Source: JBOFOR01 sp051654865 (GTDB lineage: Bacteria > Bacillota > Clostridia > Peptostreptococcales > Peptostreptococcaceae). Taken from it: a stretch of 19,326 bases of DNA. The translations under genes and the position numbers were made by a program. Positions 1 through 6,486 of the stretch are shown piece after piece. Every line of letters begins with the position of its first letter. The first letter of the stretch is position 1. The stretch covers positions 1-19,326 of the forward strand of contig JBOFYV010000111.1 of the NCBI GenBank assembly GCA_051654865.1, given 5' to 3'. A model generated the notes under the pieces. It had not been told where the DNA came from. It saw only the letters and a list, made by a program, of their open reading frames with translations, and searched no databases.

Positions 1-1137
1 GTATACGGATATCTGGCAGAATGTTATGCAAAAGAAGGCAATTATACAAATTATAAAATGTATAGAGATAAATGTATAGAACTAGCAAACAAAATAGATG
101 ATGTTAAGAGTCAAGTATGGATATATTCAACTAGTGCAGGTTTAGAGTTAGAGTTTTCAAACTTAGATACAGCTAAAGTATATTTAAATAAAGCTCAGTC
201 TATGTATGATAAAAGTGAAGAATATATATATTCACAAAACACTGATGTAGTATTAAATTTTGTGAAATCAAAAATCGATTATTTTGAACATAAAAATTAT
301 ACTGAAACCCTAAGTAAATATATAGATAACTTAGACGTACTAGACAGTAGAGGTGTTAAGTCAGATATATACAGTGTAATAACAAATGAGATTTTAAATA
401 TATCATTAGAAAATGATGACTTAAAAACGTATAAGAAATATTCTGTAAATATAAATTATGATGAAAAAAAACTATCTCAAGCATATATCGATAGTATGTA
501 TACAGAATTAAACAATAATATAAAAGAGAAGCAGTTATTTAAGGAAAAAATTAAAACACATGTATTACTTATATTATCTATAGTTAGTATATACGACCTT
601 ATAAATAATAAGAAAAAAAATAAAAAAATAAACAAATTAAATACAAAGCTTAGAGAAATGAATGTTTTAGATCCATTAACTAATCTCTATAATAGAGGTT
701 ATCTAATAGAGACATTTGGAGAAATACAAAATAGAGAAGATACAATAACTTTTATAATGATAGACATAGATTATTTTAAATTATATAACGATAATTATGG
801 ACATATAAAAGGAGATCAAGTATTAATTCGAGTTTCAGAAATTATAAAATCTGTGTTTAAAGATGATATGGTATTTAGATACGGAGGAGAAGAGTTTTCA
901 ATAATATCAACTAAAAAATTAGAAGATATAATTAAATATTTGGATGAACTGAAAAGTAAATTACACAATGAAAATATAATACATGAATATTCTGAAGTAA
1001 GCGACAGAGTGACTTTGAGTATAGGTTTAACATCAAATAAAGTATGTACAGAAAATGATGCGATACAGATTACCAAGTTGGCAGATGAAAATTTATACAA
1101 ATCAAAGAAAAAAGGTAGAGATAGATACACATACTAA
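1..1137 (+). CDS. Membrane diguanylate cyclase with TPR-like sensor (5' end missing)
   Basis: Makes c-di-GMP from two GTP. The reading frame is open to the window edge, so the true start lies upstream; numbering here is from the Met at 58. Residues 1-160, and the 19 residues upstream, are helical with a TPR-like look (YLAECYAKEGNY, AKVYLNKAQSMY). One membrane segment lies at about 167-182, then a basic linker, then a full GGDEF domain from about 200: DPLTNLYNR at 205-213, the metal Asp in MIDIDYF (D236), NDNYGHIKGD, and the active-site GGEEF at 276-280. The inhibitory I-site RxxD, expected just before, reads FKDD, so product inhibition is probably lost. The layout suggests the TPR part senses something, perhaps outside the cell, and drives the cytoplasmic cyclase. 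It sits just upstream of a phosphodiesterase gene and c-di-GMP riboswitches, which fits. Confident as an active-type cyclase; the signal is unknown. Confidence 0.93.
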   Translation, partial: VYGYLAECYAKEGNYTNYKMYRDKCIELANKIDDVKSQVWIYSTSAGLELEFSNLDTAKVYLNKAQSMYDKSEEYIYSQNTDVVLNFVKSKIDYFEHKNYTETLSKYIDNLDVLDSRGVKSDIYSVITNEILNISLENDDLKTYKKYSVNINYDEKKLSQAYIDSMYTELNNNIKEKQLFKEKIKTHVLLILSIVSIYDLINNKKKNKKINKLNTKLREMNVLDPLTNLYNRGYLIETFGEIQNREDTITFIMIDIDYFKLYNDNYGHIKGDQVLIRVSEIIKSVFKDDMVFRYGGEEFSIISTKKLEDIIKYLDELKSKLHNENIIHEYSEVSDRVTLSIGLTSNKVCTENDAIQITKLADENLYKSKKKGRDRYTY

Positions 1138-1165
1138 TTATTAATAATTAGCTAAATAAAATTGG

Positions 1166-1258
1166 ATTCTAGGAAGTATACTCTAAAAATGGGTACTTTG
1201 AGTATATGGAGATATTAGTACAACCGGCTGAAATAATGTTTAGACAAATACATTATTA
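1166..1258 (+). ncRNA. c-di-GMP-II riboswitch-like leader of the EAL gene
   Basis: The core matches the c-di-GMP-II aptamer and the two copies at 2547 and 2721. P2 is TATACTC (1177-1183) with GAGTATA (1200-1206). The pseudoknot is GTACT (1193-1197) with AGTAC (1217-1221). The conserved AATGGGTACTTTGAG and AGTACAACCGGC blocks are present. P1 cannot be assigned cleanly; only UUC/GAA pairs near the expected place. There is no U-tract terminator. Instead a perfect 8-bp hairpin, AATAATGT (1232-1239) with ACATTATT (1250-1257), abuts the Shine-Dalgarno AGGAGAG at 1258-1264. Control, if active, is more likely at translation or RNA stability. The ON/OFF direction cannot be read from the sequence. Confidence 0.75.
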
Positions 1259-1271
1259 GGAGAGAAAGAAT

Positions 1272-2513
1272 ATGAATAAACTATATAAAAATAGCGATAG
1301 ATATAAATTTATTGAAATATTAGAATATAGAGATGAATACTATTTAGTATCTATAGATATTATTAATTTTAAGAGTATAAATGATATGTTTGGATTTTAT
1401 AATGGAGATATTTTGTTGTATCAGATAATAGAATATATAGAAAGTCTGTCAAATGATAAGTTTAAGTTAAATGTATGTAGATATGAGAGTGATATAATAA
1501 TGGTAATGATTGATTCTATTTATGAGGATGATGTATTTGAAATTGTAAATAAAATCATCTACCATACTTATAAATATGATGTGGATTTTAGAGTTGGATA
1601 CAAAGAAATGGATTCTAATAGTAACTTAAATCGTTTTTTAGAAAGTATAACATATGTTATAAAAGACAAAAAGTATACTGTAGATAAACCATTTGATAAA
1701 AGCTTTAGACTAAATGATGATATAAAGAAATACTTTGCTATAAAGCAAGATATTATGTTTAATAATAGTAGTAACTTCAAATTAGTATATCAACCTAAAA
1801 TATCAAATAAATATAAGGTAATAAACTCCTGTGAAGTTTTAAGTAGATGGAGTAATCCCAAAGTAGGACAAAGTCCTCCAAATGAATTTTTATCTATTAT
1901 TAAACATTTAGATAAAGAAGTAGAGTTTGATTTAATGATATTTGAAAAAGCTTGTATAGAATTAAGTGGAGAAGAGGAAATAATAAATAAGTTTTCAATA
2001 AATGTTTCCATAAAATCTATTGTTAATAATAATTTTCTAAACGAAATTGATAAGTTACTTAGAAAATATAACATCAACTCTAAAAATGTAACACTAGAAA
2101 TACTAGAGGATATATGTGACTATAATCATATTGAAATTTCTAAAAATATAGATAGGTTAGTAAATTTAGGATTTAGTATTTCTATTGATGACTTTGGAAC
2201 CGGATACTCATCTTATAGTAGGTTAGCGGGTCTAAATTTCTCCGAAGTTAAGATACCGAGGGAGTTTTTGATATTAGAGAGTAAATCAGTTGTTAATAGA
2301 AATAAAAAAATCTTATCGGGTATAGTTAGTATGTGCAGATCATTAAATTGCGAAATTGTAATTGAGGGCGTAGAAACTGAAGAAGATATTAAATTAGCAC
2401 AGATGTTAAATATAGACTATATACAAGGATATTACTACTCTAAACCACTAAGTAAATTAGACTATATAGAGTTTGTAAATGAATACGAAAATAAAAGATT
2501 ACAGTGTGGTTGA
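1272..2513 (+). CDS. c-di-GMP phosphodiesterase: degenerate GGDEF plus EAL domain
   Basis: Cytosolic protein of 413 residues predicted to hydrolyse c-di-GMP to pGpG. Residues 1-140 are a GGDEF-type fold with a ruined active site: RYESDII stands where RYGGDEF is expected, so it cannot act as a cyclase, although such domains can bind GTP as a regulator. Residues 165-410 are EAL. The signature reads EVL (188-190) in place of EAL, keeping the metal Glu. Also present are N244 (INVS), E276 (LEILE), DDFGTG 306-311, K327, EGVE 365-368 and QGY 385-387. The usual LKID reads VKIP, so one conserved Asp is Pro while the Lys is kept. Most catalytic residues are present, so activity is likely but could be reduced. 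No membrane segment is seen. AGGAGAG precedes ATG by 7 nt. It follows a cyclase gene and a c-di-GMP-II aptamer, suggesting feedback control of the messenger. Confidence 0.9.
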   Translation: MNKLYKNSDRYKFIEILEYRDEYYLVSIDIINFKSINDMFGFYNGDILLYQIIEYIESLSNDKFKLNVCRYESDIIMVMIDSIYEDDVFEIVNKIIYHTYKYDVDFRVGYKEMDSNSNLNRFLESITYVIKDKKYTVDKPFDKSFRLNDDIKKYFAIKQDIMFNNSSNFKLVYQPKISNKYKVINSCEVLSRWSNPKVGQSPPNEFLSIIKHLDKEVEFDLMIFEKACIELSGEEEIINKFSINVSIKSIVNNNFLNEIDKLLRKYNINSKNVTLEILEDICDYNHIEISKNIDRLVNLGFSISIDDFGTGYSSYSRLAGLNFSEVKIPREFLILESKSVVNRNKKILSGIVSMCRSLNCEIVIEGVETEEDIKLAQMLNIDYIQGYYYSKPLSKLDYIEFVNEYENKRLQCG

Positions 2514-2538
2514 TTTAGTAAAAGTGGTATATTATTAT
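2510..2538 (+). promoter_or_regulatory. Probable sigma-A promoter of the pilus operon
   Basis: TTGATT (2510-2515), overlapping the end of the EAL gene, and TATTAT (2533-2538) are separated by 17 bp. The expected RNA start, about 2545, falls just before the first nucleotides of aptamer A, as needed for a riboswitch leader. The match to consensus is moderate. Confidence 0.5.
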
Positions 2539-2546
2539 ACAAAAAA

Positions 2547-2621
2547 ATAGGGGCAGAGATATATATCCTAAATTTGGGCGCTTTGGATATATTGAGCCAG
2601 TAGCGCAACCGACGACTATAG
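2547..2621 (+). ncRNA. c-di-GMP-II riboswitch, copy A
   Basis: Recognised by close agreement with the class II c-di-GMP aptamer: P1 AUAG (2547-2550) with CUAU (2616-2619); P2 ATATATCC (2561-2568) with GGATATAT (2585-2592); the AAATTTGGGCGCTTT internal block; pseudoknot GCGCT (2578-2582) with AGCGC (2602-2606); and the 3' signature GTAGCGCAACCGACG. The 3' strand of P1 doubles as the left foot of terminator A, so bound ligand should favour read-through (ON). It is the first of two in series ahead of the pilus operon. Confidence 0.92.
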
Positions 2622-2680
2622 AAAATATATTAATTTTACATATATTATGTAAAATTAATATAAAGGATATAGTTTTTTTT
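2615..2680 (+). terminator. Intrinsic terminator A under riboswitch control
   Basis: The outer foot ACTATA (2615-2620) pairs with TATAGT (2668-2673). The inner stem is a perfect 17 bp, TATATTAATTTTACATA (2626-2642) with 2646-2662 and a 3-nt loop. A run of eight T follows (2673-2680). The foot competes with aptamer A stem P1. Confidence 0.88.
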
Positions 2681-2720
2681 ATGCAAAAAATTAATTATAG
2701 AAATACATTTATACAAAAGA

Positions 2721-2795
2721 ATAGGGGCAAAGATATATATCCTGAATTTGGGCGCTTTGGATATATTGAGCCAGTAGCGCAACCGACGACTATAG
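2721..2795 (+). ncRNA. c-di-GMP-II riboswitch, copy B
   Basis: Second aptamer, nearly identical to copy A. P1 is AUAG (2721-2724) with CUAU (2790-2793), P2 is 2735-2742 with 2759-2766, and the GCGCT/AGCGC pseudoknot and AACCGACGAC signature are present. GACTATA at 2788-2794 is shared with the foot of terminator B. The first gene of the pilus operon starts at 2920, about 125 nt downstream. Confidence 0.92.
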
Positions 2796-2856
2796 TAAAT
2801 ATTTTAATTCTTACATAATATATGTAAAAATTAATACAAATAATATAGTCTTTTTT
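2788..2856 (+). terminator. Intrinsic terminator B under riboswitch control
   Basis: The outer foot GACTATA (2788-2794) pairs with TATAGTC (2844-2850). Inside, TTACATA (2811-2817) pairs with TATGTAA (2821-2827), extended past one mismatch by TTAATT with AATTAA. Six T follow (2851-2856). It is weaker inside than terminator A but has a 7-bp foot. It is mutually exclusive with P1 of aptamer B. Confidence 0.85.
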
Positions 2857-2919
2857 ATTGCAAAAATTGAATGCTACAACTTTAAATCATATAAAAATAA
2901 GTATAAAAGGAGAAAAACA

Positions 2920-3174
2920 ATGGACAAGAGTTTAAAAAAAATTAAAAGGGCTGAATTATTAGAATTATTATTAGCAGTTTCACAAGAGAATGAAAAACTT
3001 AAAGAAAAAATATCAAAACTAGAAAATCAAATTGAAGAACAAACTTTAATAGTTTCAGAAAAAGGAATCATTGGTGAAGTAACGATTAAAATAAATGGAA
3101 TGTTAGAAGATATTGAAAAGATTGCACAAATAAGAAAATTTACTGAAAATGCGAATAAGGAATTATTTGTATAA
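2920..3174 (+). CDS. Small coiled-coil protein, first gene of pilus operon
   Basis: An 84-residue, highly charged protein with no signal peptide or membrane segment. Residues about 12-52 (LLELLLAVSQENEKLKEKIS onward) have a strong heptad pattern. The rest (EKGIIGEVTIKINGMLEDIE) looks like an amphipathic helix. From memory, similar small proteins occur beside signal peptidase and LPXTG genes in Clostridia, sometimes loosely named DNA repair proteins, but I see no DNA-repair motif. Its role is unknown; a cytosolic helper or regulator of pilus assembly is possible. A good AGGAG lies 8 nt before ATG. It follows the tandem riboswitches and precedes the signal peptidase by 40 nt, so it is almost surely co-transcribed. 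Confidence 0.8.
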   Translation: MDKSLKKIKRAELLELLLAVSQENEKLKEKISKLENQIEEQTLIVSEKGIIGEVTIKINGMLEDIEKIAQIRKFTENANKELFV

Positions 3175-3214
3175 TGTCTACTGTTTAATCTAAGTTAAGG
3201 AGAATTATGGTTAA

Positions 3215-3796
3215 ATGAGTATAAAGATTGAAAAAAAACCAAGCTGTATAGAAATTGAAGCAGAATTAAATCGTGTTAAAAAACAAGATGAATATAATAA
3301 AACACTAAAAAGTACGATATATATTTTAATAATAGTGGCATCAATAGCAGTATTAGTCTCAGTACTTTATTTACCAGTGTTGTCAGTTCAAGGTGGGAGT
3401 ATGTCACCTGCATTAGATAATGGTCAGGTCTTAATAGCAACTAGGAGCAAAAACATAAAAAGGGGAGATATAATAGCATTTAATTATAACAATAAAGTTT
3501 TACTAAAGAGAGTTATAGCAACTCAAGGAGAAGTAGTAAATATCAAGGAAGATGGAACTGTATATGTAAATGGAGAAATGCTAGAAGAAGAATATATAGC
3601 AAAAAAGAGTTTGGGAGAAGTTACTATTGATTTGCCATATCAAGTTGAAGACGGTAAATTTTTTGTAATGGGTGATCATAGAGAGACATCTATAGACAGT
3701 AGATCTAATTCAATTGGCACTATAAATAAAGAACAGATTTTGGGGAAGGTGTTTTTTAGAATTTGGCCGATGAATCAGATAGGTAAAATTGATTAA
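3215..3796 (+). CDS. lepB: Signal peptidase I of the pilus operon
   Basis: Membrane protease that cleaves signal peptides of secreted proteins. It has 193 residues, with a cytosolic N-terminus of about 32 residues and one membrane segment at about 33-55. Both dyad residues are visible: Ser62 in GGSMSP and Lys98 in VLLKRV. The C-terminal box GDHRETSIDSR lies at 153-163. It is therefore catalytically complete, unlike the SipA-type proteins of streptococcal pilus islands, which resemble signal peptidases but lack the dyad. It lies 17 nt before the large adhesin gene and probably processes the pilus subunits, possibly favouring the adhesin with its unusually long N-region. The AAGGAG upstream is adequate. 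Confidence 0.93.
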   Translation: MSIKIEKKPSCIEIEAELNRVKKQDEYNKTLKSTIYILIIVASIAVLVSVLYLPVLSVQGGSMSPALDNGQVLIATRSKNIKRGDIIAFNYNNKVLLKRVIATQGEVVNIKEDGTVYVNGEMLEEEYIAKKSLGEVTIDLPYQVEDGKFFVMGDHRETSIDSRSNSIGTINKEQILGKVFFRIWPMNQIGKID

Positions 3797-3813
3797 GGTG
3801 GGAGGTGATTAGG

Positions 3814-6465
3814 TTGAATGGAAATATAAAAGATTATCTTAATGAAATTATAAATAAATACAAAAAACAAAAAAGAAAGAACACAAAAATAAGTATACTA
3901 TCAGTCGTGGTTGTATTTACAATATTTACGATTTTAAGTGTTCCAGCAATTACGATGGAAAAACAAGAAAGTCTTGAGGAAATAAAAGAAGGTATAGTAG
4001 CTTTACCTGAAAATGAAATTATCGATGAAAATATTACAAGTGAAGATAGTGAAGATGAAGAAATACCTCAAGATAGTGAAAATGAAACAACAGAAACACC
4101 CGATATAAGTGAAGATGAAATAAATCAATCTGAGGATGATGCAAGTAATGTTCAGAAAGAAGGTACTGGTAACTTCCGTGTAGTAATAGATGAGTTACCT
4201 GAAGGACTTAAAACTGATGTTAGAATTATGCTTACGCCAAGTAATGAATACGAGTATCAAGAGGATTATGATTATGAAATTAAAGATTTAAATGGCAATA
4301 TAAAATCAAAAGGAAAAGCTACTTTTAATATTGGAACATATGCAGAGAATAGTGAAGGATATTTATTTACAGGGGTAGAGCTTGGAGATGTAATAACTAT
4401 ATTAAATGTAGAAGAAACAAAAAAGTTATCTTCTGAAGAGGAGGCTATTACAGCTAAGGTAGAGGTAGTTCCACCAACTGATGAATATACAATAATTTAT
4501 GACAAAGGTAATGTGTTACCAATAAAAAAATCAGAAACTCAAACAATAAAAGTTAAGATAGAAAAACAAAGTTTTGAGACAAAAGATGTATTTAATAATG
4601 GGAATTATAGTTTAGAATACATTTTAGGAAATTACAATGTGTTTTCTTTTAATGATGTTCAAGCTAATCATATAGTGGGGCCAATAGTAGCTAAAAATGA
4701 GGCGTATGCAACTGCAAATTATGCTGGTGCAATATTATATACCTCAGATTACTCTAGAGGAATATCTTCATATGTTGGAAATGTTTCAGCTGTAAGCTCA
4801 AATTCACCAGACCCACAAGCTACGTTTGCTCTAAATTATGATTATGATAAATATGAAAATGCAGATCAACCACCTACTTTTTACACTAAATTAAGTGGAA
4901 AGAAAGTAAAGAGTGAAGGCACTGAATGGTACTCAAAATATTATTTTTATCCTGATGGTAATAAGCCTAGATTTGTATCTCCAAATAGATCTGGAGAATC
5001 AAAAGTGCTTCAAAGTGATAACTATATAGATTTTAATAGTGCAAGAGCATCTATAATGAATCAAAGTAAAAATTTATTAGAAGATCAAAGTAATATAAAA
5101 GTATCTCCAGATGGAAGTGGAACTTTAAAGCTTGATGTAGGAAAAAAATATATTATAGAAAATGCATCTAATTTAAAAGAAGTAGATTTTATTTATCCTA
5201 ATGGGTATGATCCATTTAATAATCCTTACCCACATAGCACAATTATAAATATAGCATCAGATACACTTTTTAAAGGTAAAATTGCTGGTAATGACTATCA
5301 TCTATTTCCTAAAATAATGGTAAATGGTCAAATATTTGATGGAGCTAAGCAAGGTGAAAATGGTGAATATGGAAGTGCAAATAATATATTATGGAACTTA
5401 CCTAATATAAAGAGTGATAAAGTTGCAATACAAATTAATGCAGATATATTAGGTCATATTGTAGCTCCAAATGCCAAATTTTGGGCTTATGATGAAACTG
5501 GAAACTGGCATGGTGGAAATATGAATGGTTGTGCAATAGTTGACTCTTGGCATGGAGGCGACATTGAAAGTCACATATGGCCATATGACCCTACTCCAGC
5601 ACCAGTAGACCCAGTAGATATATTATTAAAAGGACATAAAAATCTTATTGGTAGACCATTAAAAGATAGTGAATTTAACTTCACACTAAATACAGTTGAT
5701 GGTAGTAAACCAGATGGAGTTCAAAATATTCCTCAAACAGTATCTGTCAAGGAAAATGGTGAGATTGAATTTTTACCAATTACATTTACAAAACCAGGAA
5801 CATATGAATTTATTATAAAAGAAGTAATACCACAAACGCCTGAAGAAAATATGAAATATGACAAAAGTGAATATAAAGTAATTGTATCGGTAATAGAAAA
5901 TAACAATAAACTTGAAGCAAGTTATAAAGTGTACAAAATTGTAGATTCAGAGGTAAATAAACTAGAACCTCAAGAAGAAGTAAAAGATATTATCTTTACA
6001 AACGAATATGGACAAGTAAACACAACAGACCTTTCATTTACAAAAGCTGACTCAAGTAATACAGAAATAGTATTACCGGGAGCTGAATTTGAATTAGTTG
6101 AAGTTGATACAAATGGCAATACAATTGAAAATTCAAATAAGTATACAGCGATAAGTAATGAACAAGGAACTGTTGAATTTACAGGAATACCTTCAGGTAA
6201 AAAATATAAAATGACTGAAGTAAAAGCACCAGATGGCTATATAGAACCAAATGGCTACTGGATAGTAGAAATTTCAGCAAATGGAGAAATAAAGATAGAT
6301 TCATTTGGCGATGCACCACAAATTGGTAGTGATAATATTATTACCAATGAACCTTACGATTATATATTGCCTGATACTGGGGGTAATGGAACTTTAAATT
6401 ATATCTTAATTGGTATGTTTATGATTACTACAGCAGTGGCAATTTCAATAATAAGAATACAATAA
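3814..6465 (+). CDS. Large LPDTG adhesin, probable pilus tip: anchor-A, FctA-like and Cna-B domains
   Basis: An 883-residue cell-wall protein. I choose TTG at 3814: GGAGG (3801-3805) lies 8 nt before it, whereas the GTG at 3805 is inside that ribosome site. A long basic N-region (1-25) precedes the signal helix (26-43, VPA at 43-45). Residues about 60-115 form an acidic, Ser/Thr-rich stalk. About 282-592 resembles the choice-of-anchor A domain (YAGAILYT, HIVAPNAKFWA, GNMNGCAIVDS, HIWPYD). About 600-733 is an FctA/Spy0128-type pilin isopeptide domain (GRPLKDSEFNF, GTYEFIIKE, FTNEY). About 740-846 is a SpaA-like Cna-B domain with the E-box YKMTEVKAPDGY. The sorting signal is LPDTGG (852-857), then a membrane helix and a short tail, RIQ. 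Its place before the backbone gene and its size suggest the tip adhesin. Binding specificity is unknown. Confidence 0.9.
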   Translation: MNGNIKDYLNEIINKYKKQKRKNTKISILSVVVVFTIFTILSVPAITMEKQESLEEIKEGIVALPENEIIDENITSEDSEDEEIPQDSENETTETPDISEDEINQSEDDASNVQKEGTGNFRVVIDELPEGLKTDVRIMLTPSNEYEYQEDYDYEIKDLNGNIKSKGKATFNIGTYAENSEGYLFTGVELGDVITILNVEETKKLSSEEEAITAKVEVVPPTDEYTIIYDKGNVLPIKKSETQTIKVKIEKQSFETKDVFNNGNYSLEYILGNYNVFSFNDVQANHIVGPIVAKNEAYATANYAGAILYTSDYSRGISSYVGNVSAVSSNSPDPQATFALNYDYDKYENADQPPTFYTKLSGKKVKSEGTEWYSKYYFYPDGNKPRFVSPNRSGESKVLQSDNYIDFNSARASIMNQSKNLLEDQSNIKVSPDGSGTLKLDVGKKYIIENASNLKEVDFIYPNGYDPFNNPYPHSTIINIASDTLFKGKIAGNDYHLFPKIMVNGQIFDGAKQGENGEYGSANNILWNLPNIKSDKVAIQINADILGHIVAPNAKFWAYDETGNWHGGNMNGCAIVDSWHGGDIESHIWPYDPTPAPVDPVDILLKGHKNLIGRPLKDSEFNFTLNTVDGSKPDGVQNIPQTVSVKENGEIEFLPITFTKPGTYEFIIKEVIPQTPEENMKYDKSEYKVIVSVIENNNKLEASYKVYKIVDSEVNKLEPQEEVKDIIFTNEYGQVNTTDLSFTKADSSNTEIVLPGAEFELVEVDTNGNTIENSNKYTAISNEQGTVEFTGIPSGKKYKMTEVKAPDGYIEPNGYWIVEISANGEIKIDSFGDAPQIGSDNIITNEPYDYILPDTGGNGTLNYILIGMFMITTAVAISIIRIQ

Positions 6466-6486
6466 AAGAAAGAATGGGAGAAGATT

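Larger units (their letters stand above)
2536..2868 (+). repeat. Tandem duplication of a riboswitch-terminator cassette
   Basis: Copy A runs from about 2536 to 2692 and copy B from about 2710 to 2868. Each reads TTATACAAAA, aptamer, terminator, T-tract, TGCAAAAA. The aptamer cores 2547-2621 and 2721-2795 differ at only two positions (G/A at 2557/2731 and A/G at 2570/2744), while the terminator arms differ more. This fits a duplication with the ligand-binding core held constant. It accounts for most of the 406-bp gap between the EAL gene and the operon. Confidence 0.85.

Noticed and set aside
2547..2795. c-di-GMP-I (GEMM-I) riboswitch
   Set aside because: The sequence lacks the GGCAAA / CGCAAAGC pattern of class I and matches the class II pseudoknot pattern instead.
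2536..2868. CRISPR-like direct repeats
   Set aside because: Only two copies, each about 155 bp, fully explained as aptamer plus terminator cassettes; no spacers.
3805..3813. GTG start for the large adhesin at 3805
   Set aside because: This GTG is part of the Shine-Dalgarno GGAGGTG; the TTG at 3814 has correct spacing.
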